From: Kribbella sp. VKM Ac-2569
GTDB lineage: Bacteria > Actinomycetota > Actinomycetes > Propionibacteriales > Kribbellaceae
Length of the DNA: 64,000 nt
Assembly: GCF_004216905.1 (NCBI RefSeq)
Contig: NZ_SGXJ01000003.1
Coordinates: forward strand, 1-64,000
Reading direction: 5' to 3'
The stretch's first letter is position 1; every line of letters begins with the position of its first letter. Positions 26,658-35,136 of the stretch are shown here, piece by piece. Position numbers and translations under genes: made by a program. The notes under the pieces are model-generated. The model did not search any database and had not been told where the DNA came from. It worked only from the letters and a program-made list of their open reading frames with translations.

Positions 26658-27186
26658 CGGGGCATCACCTCCAGGCGTGTTGTCACGGACCACGGCACGG
26701 TACCAGTCGGCTCACCGCACCAGCCAGCCATTTACGGGGCAAGGTGCCGAGGGGGCACGCCATGGAGTCCTCCGTGCGCAGCGGGTATTTCTGTGAATTG
26801 ATGATCTGGATTGTTGCGGCGAATAGTGCCGAAAGCCATTGAAACAACAAGTAGATCAACGCTCGGCGGCGATTTGATTTATCCTCCGTAACGTCTTGTG
26901 CGAGTCGATTCCCGCGCGTAGATTCACAAACGATCCGTTGGCTACGGCGGGGTGCTGCTTCGTTTGTGCACAGCCGGCCGCGAAGGGTCTGGGGAAAGAC
27001 GTTCTGGGGGCGCCAAGACGCTCACGTCGAGTACTGCTGCATTGCTGTGCCGTCGGGCCGCTTCGCATGCTCGCCTGACGGTCTTGGAGACCGGATGACC
27101 ACGTTCATCGGGCATTCAGCGCGCGGGCCGCCGCGGTCGGTCGCGTTCACTTATCAGCAGATCATTTCGATCGGGGCGGATTTCTC
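26658..27186. other. Gene-poor intergenic stretch of lower GC
   Basis: Apart from the leader ORF to its left and one copy of a 26-base repeat, no gene is supported here. The part around 26790-26900 is visibly richer in A+T than its neighbours (for example GATTTGATTTATCC), as is the promoter region of the secreted protein up to 27186. It probably holds promoters for both flanking genes. Confidence 0.5.
26710..26735. repeat. 26-base direct repeat, copy 1
   Basis: Matches 27749-27774 at 25 of 26 bases, in the same orientation (both contain GCTCACCGCACC and GCCAGCCATTTAC). The copies bracket about 1.0 kb containing the small secreted protein gene. It could mark the ends of an inserted segment or be two sites for the same regulator. 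Confidence 0.6.
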
Positions 27187-27687
27187 ATGAAACGATTGTT
27201 TGCGTTACTTTCTGCATCACTTCTTGCGCTCTTCGCATTCGCAACGACCGCGCAGGCGGTCAGCCCGCACTTCGTCAGTGCCAGCGCCCAGCTGAGCGGC
27301 ACCAACCTGGTGGTCAACTTCAAGGAAGCCGGGCTCGGCACCAACCAGCAGATCACCTATGTCGCCGGCGCGGACTCGACCGTGACCTACGTCTGCGTGA
27401 ACCGCGGCGGGTCCAACCCGAGCGCCTCGAACAAGACCACGATCAGTGGCCCGGTGAGTGCGACCGGATTGTTCAGTTCCGGCAAGAACGGCCAGGTGAC
27501 TGCGTCGCTCACGCTCAACCCACCAGGATCCGGCGGCTTCTCGTGCCCATCTGGGCAAAGCCTTCAGATCGCACAGGTCAGCTACGCCAACGTGACCATC
27601 AGTGACACAACGAACGGCGTCACCGAGCCGATCGCAGGCACCTTCGACACCGGATGCCTACTGCCGAACGTCCGTGGCGCCTGCTAG
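27187..27687 (+). CDS. Small secreted protein, unknown
   Basis: A 166-residue protein with a clear Sec signal peptide: KR after the Met, a hydrophobic core LFALLSASLLALFAFATT and a cleavage site AQA|VS near residue 24. The mature part is Ser/Thr/Gly/Asn-rich, probably all beta, with four Cys (YVCVN, FSCPS, TGCLL, final GAC) that could form two disulfides. No enzymatic motif is seen. Similar small secreted proteins are common in soil actinobacteria. It lies between two copies of a 26-base repeat in a region of lower GC; recent acquisition is possible. Confidence 0.75.
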   Translation: MKRLFALLSASLLALFAFATTAQAVSPHFVSASAQLSGTNLVVNFKEAGLGTNQQITYVAGADSTVTYVCVNRGGSNPSASNKTTISGPVSATGLFSSGKNGQVTASLTLNPPGSGGFSCPSGQSLQIAQVSYANVTISDTTNGVTEPIAGTFDTGCLLPNVRGAC

Positions 27688-27748
27688 ACCCCGAAACCAG
27701 TTCCCAGGAGGATCGGTCCGCTCCGGCCGGTCCTCCGTCGGCGAACCC

Positions 27749-27774
27749 GCTCACCGCACCTGCCAGCCATTTAC
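27749..27774. repeat. 26-base direct repeat, copy 2
   Basis: Second copy of the element at 26710-26735 with one mismatch (A to T at position 13). It ends one base before the stop codon of the minus-strand alpha/beta hydrolase gene. Confidence 0.6.
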
Positions 27775-27775
27775 T

Positions 27776-28615
27776 TCAGACTGGTTGCCGGGCCGATTCG
27801 AAGAAGGCGATCAGTTCGTCGGCGAGAGGGCTCGGGGCGACCAGCGGGGCGAAGTGGCCGACGCCCGGCAGTTCACGGATGTGTACGTCGGTGACGTACC
27901 GGGCGATGTACCGTGCCGCGTCGGTGAACCAACTGTCGAGCAGAGTCTGTCCGCCCCGTAGAAGCAGGACCGGTACGCCGATCGTCCTGAGCGCCGCGGG
28001 GTCAGTGGAGCGCGGGCCCTCGTAGGCCGCGTCACCCTGGATGAACCGGAGCATCGCCGGGACGCAGTCGGCCCATCGTTCGGAGAAGTCCATCTTCTCC
28101 AAGGCGGCGGTCTCGTCGTCGGTGCAGATCCACGGGGCGAACGCGCGCACCGCATCGACAAGCCGCCCTTCGGCGGTCGCCGTACCCACCTTCGCCAGGG
28201 CAGCGAACGTCCGGGCGCGGTCATCTTCTCGCATCACCGACATCACGCCAGGCTCGTAGGCGGCGACGGCAGCCACGGATCCGCTGCGCGCGGCCGTCCC
28301 GAGCACCCATGCTCCGCTGCCCGACCAGCCGACCAGGCAGACCGGCTCTCCGATGCTCTCCACGAACGCGGTGATGTCTTCCTCCAGGCACACGGGCGAG
28401 TGGTCCGGGTTGTCACCCGACAGCCCGCGGCCGCGGGTGCTGGGCACGTAGCAGGTGAATCGGTCGGTGAGGTGGGGGAGGAGCGCCTCCCAGGCGAGGT
28501 CGCCGTCACCGATCCCGCCGTGGACCAGCACCAGCGCCGGCCCCTGGCCCAGTACTCGCCCGGCGATGTCGGTGCCGTCCGCGGAGACGGCTCGGTGGAT
28601 CTGCTCGTCAGTCAT
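27776..28615 (-). CDS. Alpha/beta hydrolase
   Basis: A 279-residue alpha/beta hydrolase. LVHGGIGDGDLAWE forms the oxyanion region, GWSGSGAW the nucleophile elbow (Ser near residue 97), and VGHFAPL the catalytic His. The acid is probably in the LLLRGGQTLLDSWF segment. GGAGGGG lies six bases before the ATG. The gene follows a LuxR-type regulator on the same strand after a 118-base gap and may be its target. Substrate unknown: an ester, lactone or epoxide are all possible. Confidence 0.88.
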   Translation of the reverse strand: MTDEQIHRAVSADGTDIAGRVLGQGPALVLVHGGIGDGDLAWEALLPHLTDRFTCYVPSTRGRGLSGDNPDHSPVCLEEDITAFVESIGEPVCLVGWSGSGAWVLGTAARSGSVAAVAAYEPGVMSVMREDDRARTFAALAKVGTATAEGRLVDAVRAFAPWICTDDETAALEKMDFSERWADCVPAMLRFIQGDAAYEGPRSTDPAALRTIGVPVLLLRGGQTLLDSWFTDAARYIARYVTDVHIRELPGVGHFAPLVAPSPLADELIAFFESARQPV

Positions 28616-28733
28616 GATGGTCCCCTCCTGAACAGGTGCGTGTACCGAGACGGTAGGTCGCGCGCGGCTGCCCCGGCATCGGTGCGATTGACCAACTGCC
28701 GGCGGCCGGTCTACGCGGTTGTGCGTAGCCGCG

Positions 28734-30359
28734 TCACCGGCCGGCTGTCAGCCCGTGGTCGATGGCGTAGCGCGCGGCCTGCGTCCGCGAGGCGACACCG
28801 ATCTTGTGGAAGGCGTTCGTCAGATGCCGCGCGACCGTGCGGTCGCTGATGTGCAGCGCCTGGCCGATCTCCCGGTTGGAGCGGCCGTCTGCCACGAGTG
28901 ACAGCACCTCGCACTCGCGTCCGGTCAACCCGTCGGGCGAGCCGGGCGCCTGCCGGTAGGCTCCCAGCCGCTCGAACGTCGTCTCGGCCCGCGCGACCTC
29001 CGCGGCGGCGGACGTCTCGTCGCCGAGGGCACGATAGGCGACAGCGAGCCGGACACAGATCGCGGCCGCGTCGTACGCCGCGCCGAGCTCGTGCCAGCGC
29101 CGGCACGCGTCGCGAAGTACCGGAAGAGCCTCCTCGGCGCGATCCTGGGCCAGCAGCACCGCGCCGCGTGCCGTGGCCGCCATCGCCTCCAGCCCCGACG
29201 TGGCGTACCTCGATGCCGTCGCTGCGAGCTCCGAGGCTGCGTCCGACGCATCGTCCAGCCGGCCCGCGGCGATCGCGATCTCGACTGCGGCAGACCAGAG
29301 CGGGGACCGGCGCAACGGGTCGGCGCCGGCTGCGGCCACAGCCGAGCGAACCGCCGTAGCGGCGGCCACAGGCTGGTTCTTCCGGAGCTGCAACAGCGCA
29401 CGTCCCGGCTGCGGGTCCCGCCCGCGGGCATGTGCCTCGTCGTACGCATCGGCGGCGCTCGGGTCGCCACGCAGCCGGCGTACCTCGGCTACCACGTACC
29501 AGGCCTCCGCTGCGTAGTCGATCCGGTTGACGTCCAGGTCCACCGCGACCCGCAGCGCGGTTCGCTCGGCCTCGTCCCACTCGCCGCGGAGCAACTGAAG
29601 TTGGGCCCGGTGCACCGCGCACAAGCCTCCGAACGCGACGGCGGCGGGGAAGCCGGCCAGCCACTGCTCGGTCAGGCCGATCCAGCGGCTCATCCGGCGG
29701 ATGTCGGCGACCTCGTGACAGGTCGCGATGGTGTGGCAGTAGAGGGTGCCCGATGCGAACGGGTCGAGCCTGCCGTCCAGGACGGTGACCATCGCCTCGT
29801 CGAGCAACTTCAGCCCGTCGGCCACCTGGCCGGACCTGATCAGGGCGCGGCCTTCGCCGTTCAGGCCCAGAGCCACCAGGTCGGGCTGGCCGAGCCAGTG
29901 GCCGAGATCCTGTGTCCGCCGAGCCGCATCCGCCGCCGCTCCGGGCCGGCCGGCCTGCAGGTTCGCCTCCACCTCCGTCAGGTGCAGCAGGTATCCGTGC
30001 ACCTTGCACTCGGGTACTCCCTGCAGCAGACGTCCGGCGCGGCCGATCCAGCCCATGCCCTGTGGCTCGTCGCCGCGTCCCAGGTGCAAGATGCCCAGCA
30101 CCATGGCGGTCCATGCTGCCTCGATCGGCCGGGAGCCGGCCAGGAAGGCGTCGCACGCAGCGGCGTTCAACCGCAGGGTGTCCTCGATCCGGCCGAGCCA
30201 CCACGCGGCGTCGGCGTACGCGGCGAGATCGTCCGCGGTGAGATCGTCCGCGGTGAGCCGCTCGGTCCCGACCACGTCGAAGAGCGCCGCGGCGGTGGCC
30301 CAGTCCGTTGCCGTGTAGGCCTGCCGCGCCAGGGTGAGGTTGTCCGTGTGCTCGTCCAC
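28734..30359 (-). CDS. LuxR-family regulator with TPR-like sensor region
   Basis: A 541-residue transcription factor. Residues 1-460 are a helical repeat region (TPR/MalT-like; many AALxxLG-type helices). Residues 478-540 are a LuxR HTH (LTGRECEVLSLVADGRSNREIGQALHISDRTVARHLTNAFHKIGV). There is no ATPase domain, unlike full LAL regulators. It begins with GTG 56 bases from the LexA box shared with dnaE2. An in-frame 15-base tandem duplication near the start gives LTADDLTADDL. The alpha/beta hydrolase gene downstream is a likely target. Confidence 0.85.
   Translation of the reverse strand: MDEHTDNLTLARQAYTATDWATAAALFDVVGTERLTADDLTADDLAAYADAAWWLGRIEDTLRLNAAACDAFLAGSRPIEAAWTAMVLGILHLGRGDEPQGMGWIGRAGRLLQGVPECKVHGYLLHLTEVEANLQAGRPGAAADAARRTQDLGHWLGQPDLVALGLNGEGRALIRSGQVADGLKLLDEAMVTVLDGRLDPFASGTLYCHTIATCHEVADIRRMSRWIGLTEQWLAGFPAAVAFGGLCAVHRAQLQLLRGEWDEAERTALRVAVDLDVNRIDYAAEAWYVVAEVRRLRGDPSAADAYDEAHARGRDPQPGRALLQLRKNQPVAAATAVRSAVAAAGADPLRRSPLWSAAVEIAIAAGRLDDASDAASELAATASRYATSGLEAMAATARGAVLLAQDRAEEALPVLRDACRRWHELGAAYDAAAICVRLAVAYRALGDETSAAAEVARAETTFERLGAYRQAPGSPDGLTGRECEVLSLVADGRSNREIGQALHISDRTVARHLTNAFHKIGVASRTQAARYAIDHGLTAGR
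30226..30255. repeat. 15-base tandem duplication inside the LuxR gene
   Basis: AGATCGTCCGCGGTG occurs twice head to tail and keeps the frame, duplicating five residues (DLTAD). It looks like a recent slippage event. Confidence 0.8.
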
Positions 30360-30414
30360 CCGCCGCGTCCCCTCGACTTACCAGCAGGCTACCTCCCGGG
30401 ATTCGGGGCTCCGG

Positions 30415-30430
30415 TCGAACCTATGTTCTA
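30415..30430. promoter_or_regulatory. LexA (SOS) box before dnaE2
   Basis: TCGAACCTATGTTCTA lies 32 bases upstream of the dnaE2 start and 55 bases from the divergent LuxR gene. DnaE2 is a known LexA target in actinobacteria, which supports reading this motif, and the like one at 25497, as real LexA sites. Confidence 0.85.
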
Positions 30431-30462
30431 ATATGTTCCTAGGTGATGTTCGGGAGTGGCGC

Positions 30463-33400
30463 ATGGGCTACCAAAATCCGCCGATCAAGTGGTCGGAGCT
30501 GGAGCGCAAGCTGTCCGATCGCTCCCGCCCGGGCAGCCACGGCGGCCGACCGGTGACGGGCGACGGCGGAGACAGCCCGGCGTGGTCGCAGCATCGCGGG
30601 CCGTATGTGCCTTCGAAGGTTCTGGCCGCCCGGCCCGAGCATTCGGTGCCGTACGCCGAGCTCCACGTCCACTCGAACTTCTCCTTCCTGGACGGCGCCT
30701 CGCAGCCGGAGGACCTGGTCGAGGCCGCCGTCCGGCAGGGGCTGCACGCGCTGGCGCTGACCGATCACGACGGGTTCTACGGCGCGGCCCGGTTCGCCGA
30801 GGCCGCGGCGGCGTACTCGCTGCCGACCGTGTTCGGGGCGGAGCTGTCCCTGGGGCTGACCGGCCCGCAGAACGGGGTGGCCGACCCTGAAGGCAGTCAC
30901 CTGTTGGTGCTGGCCGAGGGGCAGGAGGGGTACCACAAGCTGGCCGGTGAGATCACCGAGGCGCAGTTGAAAGGCGGAGAGAAGGGGAAGCCGGTCTACT
31001 CGCTGGAACGGCTGGCTGACAAGGGGCGTGACGCCTGGGTGATCCTGACCGGGTGCCGTAAGGGACTGGTCCGGCAGGCGCTGGAGCTCGGCGGGCGTGC
31101 CGACGGTCCGGCGGCGGCCGGTCGCGAGCTGGACCGGCTGACCGCGCTGTTCGGCAAGGACCGGGTGGTCGTCGAGCTGATCGACCACCACGTCCCCGCC
31201 GACACCACCCGGAACCGGGTCCTGGCCGGCCTGGCCGCCGACCGCGGCCTCCCGGTAGTTGCCACGAACAACGTTCATTACGCGACCCCGGCCCAGCACA
31301 AGCTGGCTGCCGCGCTGGCCGCCGTACGGGCGCGTCGCGACCTGGACACGATGGACGGCTGGCTGCCGTCGAGCGGGATGGCGTTCGTGCGCTCCGGCGC
31401 GGAGATGACCGCCCGCTTCCAGCGGTACGACGGGGCGGTGGCGCGCTCGGTGACGCTGGCGGACCAGCTCTCGTTCGACCTCGCCCGGGCGAAGCCGAAG
31501 CTGCCGCTGCGCGACGTACCCGACGGTCACACCCCGATGTCGTGGTTGCGGCACCTGACCTTCGAGGGCGCCGCGAAGCGGTACGGAACCCGCAAACAAC
31601 GCCCGGATGCGTACGAGCGATTGAAGCGCGAGTTGGCGGTGATCGAGGAGAAGGAGTTCCCGGGGTACTTCCTGATCGTGGAGGACATCGTCCGGTTCGC
31701 ACACGACAACGGGATCCTCTGTCAGGGCAGGGGATCGGCGGCGAACTCCGCGGTCTGCTACGCGCTCGGGATCACCGCGGTGGACAGCATCCTCTACAAC
31801 CTGCCGTTCGAGCGGTTCCTGGCCACCACGCGCGCGGAGGAGCCGGACATCGACGTCGACTTCGACTCCGGACGCCGCGAGGAGGTGATCCAGCACGTCT
31901 ACGAGAAGTACGGCCGGCACAACGCGGCCCAGGTGGCGAACGTGATCTCCTACCGCCCGAAGTCCGCCGTACGGGACATGGCCAAGGCACTCGGGTACTC
32001 CGTCGGTCAGCAGGACGCGTGGTCGAAACAGGTGGACGGCTGGAGCCCGGAGATCACGTCGACCGAGCACGACATCCCGCCGCAGGTGGTGGGGATGGCG
32101 ACCGAGCTGCTGAAGTTCCCGCGGCACCTGGGGATCCACTCCGGCGGGATGGTGCTGACCGAGCGTCCGGTCGGCGAGGTGGTGCCGATCGAGCACGCCC
32201 GGATGGAGAACCGCACGGTCCTGCAATGGGACAAGGACGACTGCGCGTGGATGGGGCTGGTGAAGTTCGACCTGCTCGGGCTCGGCATGCTGGCCGCGCT
32301 GCAGTACTGCCTGGACATGGTCCGCGAGCAGCTCGGGGAGTCGTGGGAGCTGCACACGATCCCGCGGGAGGAGGCCGGGGTCTACGACCAGCTCTGCCAC
32401 GCGGACTCGGTGGGCGTGTTCCAGGTGGAGTCCCGTGCGCAGATGGCGACCCTGCCGCGGCTGAAACCGCGGCGGTTCTACGACCTGGTCACCGAGATCG
32501 CGCTGATCCGGCCCGGCCCGATCCAGGGCGGCGCCGTGCATCCGTACATCCGCCGCCGGACCGGGGAGGAGCCGATCACCTACCTGCACCCGAAGCTGGA
32601 GCCGGTGCTGGAGCGGACCATGGGCGTGCCGCTGTTCCAGGAGCAGCTGATGCAGATGGCGATGGCGGTCGGCGAGATCGACGGCGACGAGGCAGACCTG
32701 CTGCGCCGCGCGATGGGCTCCAAACGCGGCATCGAGAAGATCTCGTCCCTGAAGGACAAGCTGTACGCCGGGATGGCGGGCAACGGGATCACCGGGGAGC
32801 TGGCCGACGAGATCTACGCCAAGATCGAGGCGTTCGCGAACTTCGGGTTCGCCGAGTCGCACTCGATCAGCTTCGCGCTGCTCGTCTACTCCAGCACGTG
32901 GCTGCGGCTGCACTACCCGGCCGCGTTCCTGGCCGCACTGCTCCGGGCGCAGCCGATGGGGTTCTACTCACCGCAGTCCCTGGTCGCCGACGCCCGCCGG
33001 CACGGCGTCGAGGTACGGCGTCCGCACCTGCATCTCTCGGGGATCGACGCGGGGCTCGAGTTGCTGGTCGACGGGCAGGAGCGGACCGGGCCGACCGGGT
33101 TGGACGAGTGCTTGGCGGACCCGCAGCCGTTGGTGGGCCCGTTCGATCCGAAGGCGCCGTTCGACACCACAGTGCATCGCCGGGACGGTGTGTTCGCGGT
33201 CCGGCTCGGGCTGGCCGAAGTACGCACGGTCGGGGAGAAGGGCGCGAAGCTGATCGTCGAGGAGCGGGAGCGGGGCGGGCCGTTCACCGAGATGGCCGAC
33301 CTGGTCCGGCGTACCGGGATCACCGCGGCACAGGTCGAGGCGCTGGCGACCGCGGGGGCGTTCGACTGCTTCGGGCTCGACCGGCGGCAGGCGTTGTGGG

Positions 33401-33894
33401 AGGCGGGCCGGGCCGCCGAGGAGCGTCCGGGGCAGCTGGCCGGGATCACCGCGGCCGGTCCGCCGCCGACGTTGCCCGGGATGAGCGACATCGAGGCCGA
33501 TATGGCGGACCTGTGGTCCACCTCGATCACCACCGAGAGCCATCCGATGCAACGGGTCCGCGACCGGCTCCGCGCCGACGGCATCCTGTCGGCGGCTGAG
33601 TTGAAAGCGGTCCCGAACGGCGCCCGCGTCCGGGTCGCCGGCGTGGTCACCCACCGCCAACGCCCCGCGACTGCCTCTGGCGTTACGTTCATGAACCTCG
33701 AGGACGAGACCGGCATGGCGAACATCGTCATCACCGTCGGCTGCTGGCACCGCCACGCCGCCGTGGCCCGCAACGCCGCCGCCATGATCATCCGTGGCCG
33801 CGTAGAACGCGCCGGCGAAGTAACCAACCTCTCCGCCGACCACCTCCAACGCCTCCCGCTAGCCGCCCGCACCAAATCCCGCGACTTCCGCTGA
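30463..33894 (+). CDS. dnaE2: Error-prone DNA polymerase III alpha subunit, DnaE2
   Basis: A 1143-residue C-family polymerase of the SOS-mutagenesis type. The PHP domain opens with YAELHVHSNFSFLDGASQPEDL (about 61-82). The palm has EEPDIDVDFDSGRREEVIQHVYEKYG with the catalytic Asp pair, followed by PKSAVRDMAKALG. Helix-hairpin-helix and OB domains follow, the OB near residues 1040-1110 (GARVRVAGVVTHRQRP). It lacks the beta-binding tail of replicative DnaE1. ATG at 30463 follows GGGAG by six bases. DnaE2 normally works with ImuA' and ImuB; neither is next to it here, so they are either elsewhere or absent. Confidence 0.95.
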   Translation: MGYQNPPIKWSELERKLSDRSRPGSHGGRPVTGDGGDSPAWSQHRGPYVPSKVLAARPEHSVPYAELHVHSNFSFLDGASQPEDLVEAAVRQGLHALALTDHDGFYGAARFAEAAAAYSLPTVFGAELSLGLTGPQNGVADPEGSHLLVLAEGQEGYHKLAGEITEAQLKGGEKGKPVYSLERLADKGRDAWVILTGCRKGLVRQALELGGRADGPAAAGRELDRLTALFGKDRVVVELIDHHVPADTTRNRVLAGLAADRGLPVVATNNVHYATPAQHKLAAALAAVRARRDLDTMDGWLPSSGMAFVRSGAEMTARFQRYDGAVARSVTLADQLSFDLARAKPKLPLRDVPDGHTPMSWLRHLTFEGAAKRYGTRKQRPDAYERLKRELAVIEEKEFPGYFLIVEDIVRFAHDNGILCQGRGSAANSAVCYALGITAVDSILYNLPFERFLATTRAEEPDIDVDFDSGRREEVIQHVYEKYGRHNAAQVANVISYRPKSAVRDMAKALGYSVGQQDAWSKQVDGWSPEITSTEHDIPPQVVGMATELLKFPRHLGIHSGGMVLTERPVGEVVPIEHARMENRTVLQWDKDDCAWMGLVKFDLLGLGMLAALQYCLDMVREQLGESWELHTIPREEAGVYDQLCHADSVGVFQVESRAQMATLPRLKPRRFYDLVTEIALIRPGPIQGGAVHPYIRRRTGEEPITYLHPKLEPVLERTMGVPLFQEQLMQMAMAVGEIDGDEADLLRRAMGSKRGIEKISSLKDKLYAGMAGNGITGELADEIYAKIEAFANFGFAESHSISFALLVYSSTWLRLHYPAAFLAALLRAQPMGFYSPQSLVADARRHGVEVRRPHLHLSGIDAGLELLVDGQERTGPTGLDECLADPQPLVGPFDPKAPFDTTVHRRDGVFAVRLGLAEVRTVGEKGAKLIVEERERGGPFTEMADLVRRTGITAAQVEALATAGAFDCFGLDRRQALWEAGRAAEERPGQLAGITAAGPPPTLPGMSDIEADMADLWSTSITTESHPMQRVRDRLRADGILSAAELKAVPNGARVRVAGVVTHRQRPATASGVTFMNLEDETGMANIVITVGCWHRHAAVARNAAAMIIRGRVERAGEVTNLSADHLQRLPLAARTKSRDFR

Positions 33895-33929
33895 CCAATC
33901 CAGAGCCCCCTGGCGGCTACGGTCTGGGG

Positions 33930-34505
33930 ATGGATGTCGACTGGGGTGCCGAGGTTGTTGATCAGATCGAGGCGCACTGGCAGGAGCGGCTCAGGCCTCG
34001 GCTGGAGGGGCTGACCGACGAGGAGTATTTCTGGGAGCCGGTGGCCGACTGCTGGACGGTGAGTCGGCGCGGGCACAGTTCGGCGCCGATCTCCTTCGGG
34101 GCGGGCGAGTTCACGATGGACTACGCCGAGCCGCCGTACGAGCGGGAGCCGGTGACGACGATCGCCTGGCGGATCGCGCACTTGATCGGTGGGCTGGCGT
34201 CGACGAACGCGAAGCAGTTCGGGCGTACGGCGGTCACCGAGCAGACGTTCTGTTACGCGGGGACTGCTGAGGAGGCGTTGCGGCAGCTTGATGCGGAGTA
34301 CCGGATGTGGATCGACGGCGTACGCCGGATGGGTACTGCGGGACTCGCGGAGCCGCAGGGGGAGCCGCCCGCGTTCGCGCACGCACCAATGGCGAAGAAG
34401 ATGCTGTACGAGAACGTCGAGCTGATCCACCACGGCGCGGAGATCTGCCTGCTCCGGGATCTGTATCTGCGCATCGGTGTCGGATCGGGCGTGGGGAGTT
34501 CGTAG
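33930..34505 (+). CDS. DinB family protein
   Basis: A 191-residue DinB/YfiT-like four-helix-bundle protein. Family features are an N-terminal helix, then LTDEEYFWEPVADCWTVS, AWRIAHLIGGL with the first metal His, and the C-terminal LIHHGAEICLLRDLYL with further His ligands. Such proteins bind a metal and often a low-molecular-weight thiol. It follows dnaE2 by 35 bases on the same strand and could share its transcript, though the name similarity to SOS dinB is historical and does not by itself imply a repair role. Confidence 0.85.
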   Translation: MDVDWGAEVVDQIEAHWQERLRPRLEGLTDEEYFWEPVADCWTVSRRGHSSAPISFGAGEFTMDYAEPPYEREPVTTIAWRIAHLIGGLASTNAKQFGRTAVTEQTFCYAGTAEEALRQLDAEYRMWIDGVRRMGTAGLAEPQGEPPAFAHAPMAKKMLYENVELIHHGAEICLLRDLYLRIGVGSGVGSS

Positions 34506-34557
34506 CAGGGGTGAGCGGCTGCTGACGAGAGTGGCCGTCCTATCCGAGGAGAGCGTG

Positions 34558-35136
34558 ATGACTGCTAGCTATACGTTCGACGTCTTTTCCAGTCTCGATG
34601 GGTTCGGGGCGCACACCGGTGACTGGGGTGGGTATTGGGGGAAGCAGGGGCCGGAGTTCCTCGAGCGGCGGCTGGGTTTGTACGCCGAGGAGATGCGGAT
34701 GGTGTTCGGGGCCACCACGTACCGGGCGCATGCGGAGATGCTGGCGGCGAGTGCCGACGGGGACGAGGTTCGTGATGCGTGGGTCACCCGGATGCGGGAG
34801 CTGCCCGCGACGGTGGTGTCGAGCACGTTGCGGGAGCCGCTCGACTGGCCGGACGCGACGGTGGCGAGCGGAGATGCCGTCGAGATCGTTGCACGGCTGA
34901 AGGAAGAGTCCAACGTGCCGTTGCGGTCGCACGGCAGCTTGTCGCTGAACCGGGCGCTGCTGGCCGCCGGCCTGGTCGATCGCGTTCAGGTGACGGTGTT
35001 CCCGGTGATCACCGGACAGACCGGGGCGGATCCGGTCTTCGGCGGCGCGGCCGACTTCGACCTCGAACTGCTCGAGGCCCGCACCCTCGACGGCAACACC
35101 CAGGAGCTCATCTACCGTCCCACGCTGCATGCCTGA
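34558..35136 (+). CDS. Dihydrofolate reductase family protein (RibD C-terminal domain)
   Basis: A 192-residue RibD-C/DHFR-like reductase related in fold to the one at 738-1298. Visible features: FDVFSSLDGFGAHTGDWGG, VFGATTYRAHAEML, PLRSHGSLSLNRALLAAGLVDRVQVTVFPVITG (nucleotide-binding and dimer region). ATG at 34558 is chosen for GAGGAGA upstream; the frame is open further back without a site. Its end overlaps the convergent flavoprotein gene by 25 bases. Substrate unknown. Confidence 0.85.
   Translation: MTASYTFDVFSSLDGFGAHTGDWGGYWGKQGPEFLERRLGLYAEEMRMVFGATTYRAHAEMLAASADGDEVRDAWVTRMRELPATVVSSTLREPLDWPDATVASGDAVEIVARLKEESNVPLRSHGSLSLNRALLAAGLVDRVQVTVFPVITGQTGADPVFGGAADFDLELLEARTLDGNTQELIYRPTLHA

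Noticed and set aside
26856-27068. 70-codon minus-strand open frame in the gene-poor stretch
   Set aside because: No ribosome site, no hydrophobic or domain pattern, and the region is better explained as promoter DNA.
30439-32913. 824-codon minus-strand open frame opposite dnaE2
   Set aside because: Antisense shadow of a complete dnaE2 with all polymerase motifs.
33930-34505. Reading the DinB-family protein as DNA polymerase IV or an SOS repair enzyme because it follows dnaE2
   Set aside because: The sequence is the DinB/YfiT metal-binding helical fold, unrelated to polymerase IV, and has no LexA box of its own.
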